A DNA stretch of 64,000 nt. It comes from JAMLIN01 sp041676645. GTDB taxonomy: Bacteria > Pseudomonadota > Gammaproteobacteria > Burkholderiales > Burkholderiaceae_E. Shown here piece after piece: positions 16,917-27,265 of this stretch (the first letter of the stretch is position 1; every line of letters starts with the position of its first letter). The stretch is from positions 30,440 to 94,439 of the forward strand of contig JBAYRO010000004.1 in NCBI GenBank assembly GCA_041676645.1, given 5' to 3'. The notes below the pieces were generated by a model that did not search any database, was not told the DNA's origin, and worked only from the letters and a program-made list of their open reading frames with translations. A program made the position numbers and the translations under genes.

Positions 16917-17461
16917 GGGCTGCTCTCCTCGGTGGCTTCTTCCGCGTGGCGGCCGATCCAGAGGGCCTGCGCCACGATGAAGAGAACCGTCAGCGCCAGG
17001 GTGCCGAACAGCTTGAACTGCACCCAGATGTCGGTGCTGAACCCGTAGGCGACCACGAGGTTCAGGGCGGCCATCGCCAGGAAGAACGCCACCCAGACCC
17101 AGTTCAGGCTGGCCCAGACCGGATCGGGCAGGCGTACCTGCTTTTCCATCATGCTGCGGATCAGGTTGCGACCCATGGCGTAGCGGGCCACCAGCAGGCC
17201 GATCGCGAACAGGGCATAGACCATGGTGGGCTTCCACTTGATGAAGGTTTCATCGCGGAAGAACAGGGTCATGCCGCCGAACAGCGCGATGATCAGCATG
17301 GTGATCCATTGCATCGGTTCGACCTTGCGGCCGCGCAGGAGCGTCCAGGCGATCTGGATCGTGCTGGCGGCGATCGCCACGGCCGTGGCGACATAGATGT
17401 CCCAGACCTGGTAGGCAATGAAGAACAGGATGATGGGGAGGAAATCGGCCAGCAATTTCAT
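16913..17461 (-). CDS. yciB: Inner-membrane intracellular septation protein YciB/IspZ
   Basis: Polytopic inner-membrane protein, 182 aa with five or six helices, linked to cell-envelope and division integrity. Family motifs are DFLPIILFFIAYQ at the N terminus, FFRDETFIKWKPTMVYALFA near residue 70 and NLIRSMMEKQ. It overlaps bolA by 4 bases. Its own promoter should lie in the roughly 85 bases between it and the divergent small gene at 17549. Confidence 0.92.
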   Translation of the reverse strand: MKLLADFLPIILFFIAYQVWDIYVATAVAIAASTIQIAWTLLRGRKVEPMQWITMLIIALFGGMTLFFRDETFIKWKPTMVYALFAIGLLVARYAMGRNLIRSMMEKQVRLPDPVWASLNWVWVAFFLAMAALNLVVAYGFSTDIWVQFKLFGTLALTVLFIVAQALWIGRHAEEATEESSP

Positions 17462-17548
17462 GGGGAGGCGCGCCCGTTCGGCGGGAACGCGACTGGAGCA
17501 TGCGGATTCGCTATACTACCGGGCTTTGGTAAGCCTACGGAGCCATCG

Positions 17549-17674
17549 ATGGCCGAGATCAACCGCAACCGCCGCAACACGATCGAGCGGCGCTGCCTGC
17601 CGAAGTCCCTGAAGCGCATGTTCAAGGGCTCGAGCCGCACCATCTTCAGGATGCTCGAGAAAGTCAAGCGCTGA
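17549..17674 (+). CDS. Small highly basic protein of unknown function (41 aa)
   Basis: A 41-codon frame beginning MAEINRNRRNTIERR, with GGAG 6 to 9 bases upstream of the ATG. A TATACT box at 17512-17517 might be part of a promoter, although no good -35 accompanies it. The product has about 13 Arg/Lys residues and an amphipathic C-terminal half (SSRTIFRMLEKVKR), which would suit nucleic-acid or membrane contact. I do not recognise a family. It stands alone between yciB (divergent) and a 336-base gap, so an independent regulatory role is possible. Confidence 0.5.
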   Translation: MAEINRNRRNTIERRCLPKSLKRMFKGSSRTIFRMLEKVKR

Positions 17675-18010
17675 GCCTTCTCGCGCCTGCAGGCCGGTCC
17701 GCCCGAGGGCCGGCGCCCGGAAGATCCCATCCCGGGCTTCGATTCGCGTCCCGGGGCACCTGATTCCGGGACGAACACGTTTCCGCATTTTCCTCCCCAT
17801 GAGGCTCGCCCCGGCTCCGGGGCCGGATCGGCTCGCCCGATCCCGCGTGGTATTGCCGAGCTCGGGGGAAACGCTCATATTCGTCTTGACGCACGGCCTC
17901 GCGGCGTTACCATCGCCGGGCCCGCGCGCATTCGCTCGTGCCGATACACGACCCGCCCGGGTACCCCGGTACTCCGATTGCCCGGGAAATTCGACCAAGG
18001 AGACTATTCG
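17675..18010. other. Intergenic region upstream of acyl-CoA ligase
   Basis: These 336 bases hold no gene I can support. They contain several GC-rich inverted repeats (CCCGG-rich stretches near 17690-17770 and 17815-17850), the possible promoter at 17886-17913, and the ligase ribosome-binding site AAGGAG at 17997-18002. Confidence 0.5.
17886..17913 (+). promoter_or_regulatory. Possible sigma-70 promoter for the acyl-CoA ligase gene
   Basis: TTGACG (17886-17891) and TACCAT (17908-17913) are separated by 16 bases. The -35 matches five of six consensus bases and the -10 four of six. The start would be near 17920, giving a leader of about 90 bases before the ATG at 18011. Confidence 0.3.
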
Positions 18011-19654
18011 ATGCAAGGCCTGATGATGGACATGCCGCTGTTGATCTCGTCGATCCTGCAGCATGCGGCGCGCCATTTCGGTGATGTCGAGATCGTGTCG
18101 CGGCGCGTTGAAGGCGATATCCATCGGACCGACTACCGCACCCTCGAGCGCAGGTCGCGGCGGCTTGCCGATGCGCTGCAAAAGCAGGGCGCCCAGGCGG
18201 GCGACCGCATCGCGACCCTGGCCTGGAACAACTACCGGCACATGGAGATGTACTACGCCGTCGGGGGCATGGGCGGCGTGATCCACACCATCAACCCGCG
18301 CCTGCACCCCGAGCAGATTGCCTGGATCGTCAATCATGCCGGCGATACCTTCCTCGCCTTCGACCTCACCTTCCTGCCCATCATCGAGGCGATCGCAGCG
18401 CACTGCCCGAACGTGAAGGGCTGGGTCGCGATGATCGACCGCGACCAGCAGCCAAAGTCGGACAAGATCCCGAACCTGGTCAACTACGAGGAACTGCTCG
18501 AATCGGGCGGCGAGGACTACCGCTGGCCCCTGCTCGACGAGCGCTCGGCGGTGGGGCTTTGCTACACCTCCGGCACCACCGGCAATCCCAAGGGCGCGCT
18601 CTACAGCCATCGTTCCTCGGTGCTCCATGCCTACGGGGCCGCCTTGCCCGACGCGATGGGCGCCTCGGCCCGCGACACCATCCTGCCGGTGGTGCCGATG
18701 TTCCACGTCAACGCCTGGGGCATCCCCTATGTGGCGCCCATGGTGGGCGCGAAGCTGGTGTTCCCGGGGGCGGCGCTCGACGGCAAGTCACTCTACGAAC
18801 TGATGGAGGCCGAGAGGGTCACCTACTCGGCCGGCGTGCCCACCGTCTGGCTGGGCCTGCTGCAGCATGTCCGTGACAACAATCTGCGCTTCAGCACCTT
18901 CTCGCGCACCGTCATCGGGGGTTCGGCCTGCCCGCCGGCCATGATCCGGGCCTTCCAGGACGACTACGGGGTCGAGGTGATCCATGCCTGGGGCATGACC
19001 GAAACCTCCCCGCTCGGCACCCTGTGCCGGCTGCAGTCCAGGCACCTCGAGCTTCCGAAGGAACAGCAGGAGAAGCTCCTCGAGAAACAGGGCCACGTGA
19101 TCTTCGGGATCGACCTCAAGATCGCCGACGACGAGAATCGCGAGATCGCCTGGGACGGCAAGACCTACGGCAACCTGCTCGCTCGCGGACCCTGGGTGGT
19201 CAGGGAGTATTTCCGGGGCGAGGGCGGTGATCCGCTGGTCTACGACGAGGACGGGGAGGGCTGGTTCCCGACGGGTGATGTCGCGACCATCGACGCCGAC
19301 GGCTACATGCACATCACCGACCGCAGCAAGGACGTGATCAAGTCCGGCGGCGAGTGGATCAGCACGATCGACCTCGAGAACCTCGCGATCGCCCATCCCG
19401 GCGTGGCCAATGCCGCCGTGATCGGTGTGCCGCATCCCAAGTGGGACGAGCGCCCCCTGCTGGTGGTGGTCCGCAAGCCGGGCGCGGAAGTCGGCCGGGA
19501 CGACCTTCTCGCGTTCTACGAAGGCAAGATCGCCAAGTGGTGGACCCCGGACGATGTCCAGTTCGTCGAGTCGATCCCGCTCGGCGCCACCGGCAAGATC
19601 CTGAAGACGAAGCTGCGCGAGCAGTTCGCCGACTACAAGCTGCCCGGGGCCTGA
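18011..19654 (+). CDS. Acyl-CoA ligase of the AlkK/DmdB type (medium-chain fatty acid or related acid)
   Basis: Activates a carboxylic acid to its CoA thioester via an acyl-adenylate, 547 aa, cytoplasmic. The AMP-binding motif CYTSGTTGNPKG is near residue 185, GMTETSPLG near 330, and the C-terminal domain has FPTGDVATIDADGYMHITDRSKD with the catalytic lysine in GATGKILKTKL. ATG at 18011 follows AAGGAG by 8 bases; an upstream TTG at 17978 is rejected. N-terminal MPLLISSILQHAARHFG matches the AlkK/DmdB group rather than acetyl-CoA synthetases. It precedes an ABC importer and beta-oxidation genes, so its substrate is probably the imported acid. Confidence 0.9.
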   Translation: MQGLMMDMPLLISSILQHAARHFGDVEIVSRRVEGDIHRTDYRTLERRSRRLADALQKQGAQAGDRIATLAWNNYRHMEMYYAVGGMGGVIHTINPRLHPEQIAWIVNHAGDTFLAFDLTFLPIIEAIAAHCPNVKGWVAMIDRDQQPKSDKIPNLVNYEELLESGGEDYRWPLLDERSAVGLCYTSGTTGNPKGALYSHRSSVLHAYGAALPDAMGASARDTILPVVPMFHVNAWGIPYVAPMVGAKLVFPGAALDGKSLYELMEAERVTYSAGVPTVWLGLLQHVRDNNLRFSTFSRTVIGGSACPPAMIRAFQDDYGVEVIHAWGMTETSPLGTLCRLQSRHLELPKEQQEKLLEKQGHVIFGIDLKIADDENREIAWDGKTYGNLLARGPWVVREYFRGEGGDPLVYDEDGEGWFPTGDVATIDADGYMHITDRSKDVIKSGGEWISTIDLENLAIAHPGVANAAVIGVPHPKWDERPLLVVVRKPGAEVGRDDLLAFYEGKIAKWWTPDDVQFVESIPLGATGKILKTKLREQFADYKLPGA

Positions 19655-19720
19655 AGGCTTCGCCATGGCCGAGGCCTGAAGGCTTCGCCATGGCCGAGGC
19701 CCGAGGGCTTCGCCATGGAA
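19648..19720 (+). repeat. Three tandem 25-bp repeats across the stop codon of the acyl-CoA ligase gene
   Basis: Copies start at 19648, 19673 and 19698. The first two are identical over 25 bases and the third is diverged and incomplete. Each contains GAAGGCTTCGCCATGG or a near version. The first copy includes the ligase stop codon, so the gene end has been copied into the intergenic space. Confidence 0.85.
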
Positions 19721-19761
19721 GCGGGCTGGGGGCGGACACTGCGGAATTCACGCAGGCCCCC

Positions 19762-19789
19762 TTGCCACGGAGCCCGGCTGCAGTAATAT
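19762..19789 (+). promoter_or_regulatory. Possible sigma-70 promoter for the second transporter operon
   Basis: TTGCCA (19762-19767, five of six consensus bases) and TAATAT (19784-19789, four of six) are separated by 16 bases. Transcription would start near 19796, about 65 bases before the ATG at 19860. It lies just after the 25-bp repeats, so the transporter may be expressed separately from the ligase. Confidence 0.4.
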
Positions 19790-19859
19790 CCACGATCGCG
19801 GATTCGCGGCGGGATGCATCGCCGCAGCCGAGCCGGCACACACAGAGGAGACACCCCAC

Positions 19860-21107
19860 ATGCGCAAGAGCCGCATCGCCCCGCTAGCATTCGCGCTCGC
19901 ATCTGCTTTCGCAGTCTCGGCCGCATCGGCCGAAACGGTCAAGATCGGCTGGATCGATCCCCTGACCGGGTTCATGGCGCCGGTCGGCCAGAACCAGGTC
20001 CGCAGCTGGCAGCACATTGCGGAGATCGCCACCAGGGAGAAATGGGCCGGGGACGACATCAGCTTCGAGATCGTGCCCTTCGACGGCAAGCTGAGCACCC
20101 AGGAGAGCCTGACCGCCCTGCGATCGGCGATCGACCAAGGCATCCGCTACATCGTCCAGGGCAACGGCTCGAGCGTCGCGGTGGCTCTCGCGGATGCGGT
20201 GGACAAGCACAACGCCCGCAATCCCGGCAAGGAAGTGGTGTACCTGAACTACGCCGCCGTCGACCCGGTGCTGACCAACGAGCGCTGCAGCTTCTGGCAT
20301 TTCCGCATCGACATCAACGGCGACATGAAGATGGAGGCACTGACCTCGTACATGGCCGAGGATCAGTCGATCAAGAAGGTCTACCTGATCAACCAGGACT
20401 ACTCCTTCGGCCATGCGGTCGAGAAGGCCGCCGAGGACTATCTCGCGCGCAAGCGCCCCGACATCGAGATCGTTGGCAAGGATTTCCATCCGCTGGCCAA
20501 GGTGCGCGATTTCTCGCCCTACATCAGCAAGATGCGGGCGGCCGGGGCCGATACCGTCATCACCGGCAACTGGGGCTCCGACCTCGCCCTGATGATCCGG
20601 GCCGCCAAGGATGCCGGCCTCGACGCCAAGTTCTATACCTACTATGCCGGCACCACCGGTGTGCCGACCGCCATGGGGGATTCCGGCGCGGATCGGGTCC
20701 ACGTCGTCGCCAACTGGATCGCCAACGATCCGAACAGCACCGGCGACGAGATCGTCAAGAGCTTCGCGCAGAAGTACGACGACGACTACTACACCGCCCA
20801 GACCCATGCCGGAATCACGATGCTCTCCGAGGCCTTCAAGAAGGCCGGCTCGACCGACCCGGTCAAGGTCGCGTTCGCGATGGAGGGCATGAGGTTCACC
20901 TCGCTCAACGGCGAACTCGAGATGCGCGCCTCGGATCACCAGATGCAGCAGCCGGTGTACATCGGTGTCTGGACCAAGGCGGACGGCAGTGAAGTCCAGT
21001 TCGAGCAGGAGAAGACCGGCTACGGCTGGAAGACGATTGCGCAGATCGACAGCTATGTCGCCGCGCAGCCGACATCCTGCCAGATGAAGCGTCCCGCCAA
21101 GCCCTGA
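19860..21107 (+). CDS. ABC transporter substrate-binding protein (HAAT family)
   Basis: Periplasmic receptor, 415 aa, for the LivHMGF system that follows. GAGGAG lies 10 bases before the ATG. A signal peptide (MRKSRIAPLAFALASAFAVSAASA) precedes ETVKIGWIDPLTG. It is a distant relative of the protein at 2764: both have an NPGxEV stretch, a cysteine before an F-x-H-F-R motif (RCSFWHFRI), DTVITGNW, and a C-terminal cysteine followed by MKRP (TSCQMKRPAKP). The shared cysteines suggest a structural disulfide. The ligand is unknown; the flanking acyl-CoA genes suggest a carboxylate. Confidence 0.92.
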   Translation: MRKSRIAPLAFALASAFAVSAASAETVKIGWIDPLTGFMAPVGQNQVRSWQHIAEIATREKWAGDDISFEIVPFDGKLSTQESLTALRSAIDQGIRYIVQGNGSSVAVALADAVDKHNARNPGKEVVYLNYAAVDPVLTNERCSFWHFRIDINGDMKMEALTSYMAEDQSIKKVYLINQDYSFGHAVEKAAEDYLARKRPDIEIVGKDFHPLAKVRDFSPYISKMRAAGADTVITGNWGSDLALMIRAAKDAGLDAKFYTYYAGTTGVPTAMGDSGADRVHVVANWIANDPNSTGDEIVKSFAQKYDDDYYTAQTHAGITMLSEAFKKAGSTDPVKVAFAMEGMRFTSLNGELEMRASDHQMQQPVYIGVWTKADGSEVQFEQEKTGYGWKTIAQIDSYVAAQPTSCQMKRPAKP

Positions 21108-21131
21108 CGAACACGGCGTCGGCGGCGGCGT

Positions 21132-21170
21132 GGCATCCGCTCCGGCCCGAGGGGGCCGGCGGCGGATGCC
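21132..21170 (+). terminator. Strong intercistronic stem-loop between substrate-binding protein and permease genes
   Basis: Outer stem GGCATCCGC (21132-21140) pairs with GCGGATGCC (21162-21170). Inner stem CCGGCCC (21142-21148) pairs with GGGCCGG (21153-21159) around a 4-base loop. No T run follows, so it is more likely an attenuator or a 3' stabiliser than a full terminator. Such structures commonly raise the binding protein level relative to the membrane subunits. Confidence 0.6.
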
Positions 21171-21249
21171 GGTGGATGCCGCCGCCCCGTTCGGACGGCA
21201 TGCTGTCTGAACCATCGCAGCACAGCTTCAATCAGCCGGATTCTCCATC

Positions 21250-22218
21250 GTGGAATTCTTCCTGATCTCATTGCTGAACGGCATCAGCTACGGGCTGCTG
21301 CTGTTCATGCTCGCCTCGGGCCTGACGCTGATCTTCAGCATGATGGGCGTCCTGAACTTCGCCCATGCGTCGTTCTACATGGTGGGGGCCTACCTCGCCT
21401 ACCAGATCATGACCACGATGGACGCGGCATTGCCCGGCGTGGGGTTCTGGATCGCACTGGTGCTGGCGCCGGTGCTCGTCGGCGTGCTCGGTGCCCTGGT
21501 CGAACGCTATGGCTTGCGACGGGTCCACCGCTGGGGCCATGTGCCCGAACTGCTGTTCACCTTCGGCCTGACCTACATCATGGTGGAGATGGTCCAGATC
21601 ATCTGGGGCCGCTCCACGGTGCCCTACGTGGTGCCGGAGGCACTCGACGGCTCCCTGTTCACCCTGTTCTCCACGCGCTTCCCCACCTATCGGGGCTTCA
21701 TGATGGCGGTGGCGGTCCTGATGCTCTTCGCCATCTGGCTGCTGCTTACCCGGACCCGGTTCGGGATGGTGATCCAGGCGGCCCTGACCCATCCCGATGC
21801 GGTCGAAGCACTGGGACACAATGTCCCGCGCGTGTTCATGCTTACCTTCGGCGGCGGCTGCGCGCTCGCCGGACTGGCCGGGGTCATCGGCGGCAACGCC
21901 TACGTGACCGAGCCCTCGATGGGAATGCAGCTCGGCACCATCCTGTTCGTGGTGGTGGTCGTGGGGGGCATGGGTTCGCTTGCCGGGGCCTTCTACGCCT
22001 CCCTGCTGATCGGCATCCTGCAGACCTTCGCGATCGGACTCGACTGGTCCGGGATCGACCTCCTGGCCATGCTCGGCCTCCAGGTCGATCGCGATACCTT
22101 CGGCTATTCGGTCTGGTCGCTGACCTTGCCCCAGGTGGCGCTGATGCTTCCTTACCTGCTGATGGTCCTGATGCTGATCGTGCGCCCGCGGGGCCTGATG
22201 GGCACCCGGGAAAACTGA
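21250..22218 (+). CDS. livH: Branched-chain-type ABC transporter permease LivH
   Basis: Inner-membrane permease, 322 aa with a GTG start (MEFFLISLLNGISYG). It has GVLNFAHASFYMVGAYLAY near residue 35 and ends RPRGLMGTREN, both LivH hallmarks. About eight to nine helices. livM begins one base after its stop. The sequence is clearly related to the minus-strand LivH at 1713, so the two transporters are paralogous systems. Confidence 0.92.
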   Translation: MEFFLISLLNGISYGLLLFMLASGLTLIFSMMGVLNFAHASFYMVGAYLAYQIMTTMDAALPGVGFWIALVLAPVLVGVLGALVERYGLRRVHRWGHVPELLFTFGLTYIMVEMVQIIWGRSTVPYVVPEALDGSLFTLFSTRFPTYRGFMMAVAVLMLFAIWLLLTRTRFGMVIQAALTHPDAVEALGHNVPRVFMLTFGGGCALAGLAGVIGGNAYVTEPSMGMQLGTILFVVVVVGGMGSLAGAFYASLLIGILQTFAIGLDWSGIDLLAMLGLQVDRDTFGYSVWSLTLPQVALMLPYLLMVLMLIVRPRGLMGTREN

Positions 22219-22219
22219 G

Positions 22220-23548
22220 ATGAACAGCGTCGGGCTTTCCGGAAAAACGGGGATGGGCAGCGTCGAATTCCGTCCCATCGACCTGGGCATGTACATGGCC
22301 TGGGTCGTCACGATCGTCCTGTTCCTGGTGATGCCGCTGATCTTCACCAGCGGGTTCGCGATCTCGCTGCTCTCGCAGATGGGCATCATGATCGTCTTCG
22401 CCCTGTCCTACAACGTGATCTTCGGCCAGGGCGGCATGCTGTCCTTCGGTCACGCGGTGTATTCGGGGCTGGGGGCCTTCTTCGCGATCCATGCGCTCAA
22501 CTGGGTCGGCGACGGCAGGCTGCCCTTGCCGGTGGTCCTGATCCCCCTGGTCGGCGGTGTCTTCGGCGCCATCTGCGGGGTGGTGTTCGGCTACGTCACG
22601 ACCAAGAAGGCGGGCGTGCCCTTCGCGATGATCACGCTCGGCATCGGCGAGATGGTCCATGCGGCGGCGCTGATGTTCCCGGATTTCTTCGGCGGGGAAG
22701 CGGGCATCACCACCGACCGGATGGTGGGCACGCCCTTCCTCGGCTTCACGCTGGGCCCGGCGATCCAGGTCTATTACCTGATCGTGGTCTGGTGCGTCAT
22801 CTCGATGATCGCGATGTACGCCTTCTCGCAGACGCCGCTCGGACGGATATCCAACGCGGTGCGCGACAATCCCGAGCGGGCCGAGTTCATCGGCTACAAC
22901 ACCCAGCGAGTGCGCTTCTTCGTGCTCGTGGTGTCGGCCTTCTTCGCCGGGATTTCCGGGGGGCTCGCGGCGATCAACTTCGAGATCATCAATGCCGAAC
23001 AGGTATCGGCGATCCCCAGCGGCGCGGTGCTGCTGGCAACCTTCATCGGCGGCGCGATGTTCTTCTTCGGGCCGGTCATCGGCTCGGTCCTCTTCGTCCT
23101 GTTCGCCGTCGCCCTGTCGGAGTACACCCCGGCATGGCAGTTCTACCTCGGCATCTTCTTCGTGCTGATGGTGATGTATGCACCCGGTGGCGTCGCATCG
23201 ATCCTGCTGCTCAACCTGCGGGTCGCCAAGGAGGGCCTGTTCAAGGCGTTGCGCATGCCCTACCTCAGGCTCGTGGCCGGCAGCGTGGTGCTGCTGGCGG
23301 GCGTCGTGATGCTGGTCGAGATGGCCTACGGGCTGACGCTTTCGCTCAGCATCGGCACCATGGTCAAGCTCTTCGGGATCGAGTTCGATGCGGCGAGGCC
23401 CACGCCCTGGATCATCGTCGTGCTCCTGCTCGGGGTCGGCGGCTGGATCTTCGCGCGAGTAAGGCGCGACTTCATGCGCGCCTGGGACAGCGTCAACCAG
23501 GAGATCGAGGCGCGTGCGAAGCAGGCCGGCGCGGGAGGCGCACGATGA
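22220..23548 (+). CDS. livM: Branched-chain-type ABC transporter permease LivM
   Basis: Inner-membrane permease, 442 aa, with YNVIFGQGGMLSFGHAVYSG near residue 70 and FFGGEAGITTDRM near 155. As in the other LivM of the window, the C-terminal 130 residues add membrane segments (near 355-380 and 393-415) and a charged tail. It overlaps livG by 4 bases (ATGA). Confidence 0.92.
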   Translation: MNSVGLSGKTGMGSVEFRPIDLGMYMAWVVTIVLFLVMPLIFTSGFAISLLSQMGIMIVFALSYNVIFGQGGMLSFGHAVYSGLGAFFAIHALNWVGDGRLPLPVVLIPLVGGVFGAICGVVFGYVTTKKAGVPFAMITLGIGEMVHAAALMFPDFFGGEAGITTDRMVGTPFLGFTLGPAIQVYYLIVVWCVISMIAMYAFSQTPLGRISNAVRDNPERAEFIGYNTQRVRFFVLVVSAFFAGISGGLAAINFEIINAEQVSAIPSGAVLLATFIGGAMFFFGPVIGSVLFVLFAVALSEYTPAWQFYLGIFFVLMVMYAPGGVASILLLNLRVAKEGLFKALRMPYLRLVAGSVVLLAGVVMLVEMAYGLTLSLSIGTMVKLFGIEFDAARPTPWIIVVLLLGVGGWIFARVRRDFMRAWDSVNQEIEARAKQAGAGGAR

Positions 23549-24297
23549 ACGCGCTCGAACTGGTCGGCGTCCACAAGAACTTCGGCAAGACCGAGATCAT
23601 CCGGGGCGTCGATCTCGCGATCCCGGCGGGCGAGCGCCACGCGATCATCGGCCCCAACGGCGCCGGCAAGTCGACGGTGTTCAACCTGATCTCGGGGCGT
23701 TTCCCGCTCACCAGCGGCAGCATCCGCCTGCATGGGCAGGAGCTCAGCGGCCGCCGGCCCTTCGAGATCAACCGGATGGGGCTCTCGCGCAGCTTCCAGA
23801 TCACCAACATCTTTCCGCGCCTGTCGGTGTTCGAGAACGTGCGCTGCGCCACGCTGTATTCGCTGGGCTATCGCTATTCGTTCTGGCGGCGGCTGTCGCG
23901 CCTGAAGGATGCCCGTGATCTCGCCGAGGACATCGTCGAGCGCATCGGCCTGCGCGCACGGCACGACACGCAGGCGGGCCTGCTCACCTACGCCGAGCAG
24001 CGGGCGCTCGAGATCGGCGTGACCCTGGCCACCGGCGCCAACGTGATCCTGCTCGACGAGCCGACCGCCGGCATGAGCACCTCCGAGTCCGAGAGGATGG
24101 TCGAACTGATCCGTCGGGTCACCGAAGGCAAGACCCTGGTGATGGTCGAGCACGACATGAGCGTCGTCTTCGGCCTGGCCGACCGGATCAGCGTGCTCGT
24201 CTACGGCCAGGTGATCGCGACCGACGGCCCGGAGCGGATCCGCGGCAACGCGGCGGTCCAGGAAGCCTATCTCGGCACCACCCTGACGGAGTCCTGA
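23545..24297 (+). CDS. livG: Branched-chain-type ABC transporter ATP-binding protein LivG
   Basis: ATPase subunit, 250 aa, with Walker A GPNGAGKST at residues 36-44, Walker B VILLDEPTAGMS and switch histidine in VMVEHDM. The signature region reads LTYAEQRALEIG, the diverged LivG form of LSGGQ. It pairs with LivF, encoded 8 bases downstream. Confidence 0.93.
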   Translation: MNALELVGVHKNFGKTEIIRGVDLAIPAGERHAIIGPNGAGKSTVFNLISGRFPLTSGSIRLHGQELSGRRPFEINRMGLSRSFQITNIFPRLSVFENVRCATLYSLGYRYSFWRRLSRLKDARDLAEDIVERIGLRARHDTQAGLLTYAEQRALEIGVTLATGANVILLDEPTAGMSTSESERMVELIRRVTEGKTLVMVEHDMSVVFGLADRISVLVYGQVIATDGPERIRGNAAVQEAYLGTTLTES

Positions 24298-24305
24298 AAA
24301 AGACC

Positions 24306-25010
24306 ATGGCCGAGCCGCTGCTCCTCATCCGCGATCTCCATGCCTACTACGGCAAGAGCCATGTGCTGCACGGTGTGGATCTCGATGTTCGCAAGGGCGA
24401 GATCGTCAGCCTGCTGGGGCGCAACGGCGTGGGGCGCTCGACCACCATCAAGGCCGCCATGGGCATGGTGACGGCCGAGGGATCGGTCAGGTTCGGGGGG
24501 CAGGAAATCCTCGGACACAAGCCCTACGAGATCGCCCACATGGGGCTGGGCTACGTGCCCGAGAGCCGGGACATCTTCCCGGGCCTGACGGTGGAGCAGA
24601 ACCTCATGCTGGGCATGAAGGGGTCGAAGCCGGGGAGCTGGAAGTTCGACGACATGTATCGGATGTTCCCCCGCCTCGAGGAGCGCCGCCATACCGCCGC
24701 CGGGGTGCTTTCGGGCGGCGAGCAGCAGATGCTCACCTTGTGTCGTACCCTTATGGGCGATCCCGAGCTCATCATGATCGACGAGCCCACCGAAGGCTTG
24801 GCCCCGAAGATCGTGGAACTGGTCGCCGAGTTCCTGCAGACGCTCAAGGAACGCGGCATCTCGGTGCTGCTGGTCGAACAGAAGCTCGCGATCGCGATGG
24901 ACATCTCCCAGCGCGTCTACGTGATGGGCCACGGCCGGATCGTGTTCGAAGGCACGCCGGACGAGTTGCGCGCCAATACCTCGATCCGCAAGGAGTGGCT
25001 CGAGGTCTGA
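24306..25010 (+). CDS. livF: Branched-chain-type ABC transporter ATP-binding protein LivF with Arg in Walker A
   Basis: Second ATPase subunit, 234 aa. The signature LSGGEQQML and Walker B IMIDEPTEGL are normal. Walker A reads GRNGVGRST (residues 38-46), so the canonical lysine is replaced by Arg44; the codon is CGC and clear in the sequence. I recall similar variants in some LivF proteins, but the effect on hydrolysis is unknown; LivG in the same complex keeps its lysine. It ends the transporter genes; a 117-base gap precedes the FadB-like gene. Confidence 0.9.
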   Translation: MAEPLLLIRDLHAYYGKSHVLHGVDLDVRKGEIVSLLGRNGVGRSTTIKAAMGMVTAEGSVRFGGQEILGHKPYEIAHMGLGYVPESRDIFPGLTVEQNLMLGMKGSKPGSWKFDDMYRMFPRLEERRHTAAGVLSGGEQQMLTLCRTLMGDPELIMIDEPTEGLAPKIVELVAEFLQTLKERGISVLLVEQKLAIAMDISQRVYVMGHGRIVFEGTPDELRANTSIRKEWLEV

Positions 25011-25127
25011 GGATCCGCGGACGGACAAGCGCGTCCGGCCCTGCCACGGGTCCCGAGGCTCGCCCTGGGCGATATCCACGCTTGCGTCCCCCGCTGTGAT
25101 CGACATCCCCGGATGGAGTTTCATGTC

Positions 25128-27218
<2,091 letters not shown>

Positions 27219-27265
27219 ACGAGCCGCCGGCACGAACCGGGTGGCCCCGACTGGAGCAAGCAGCC

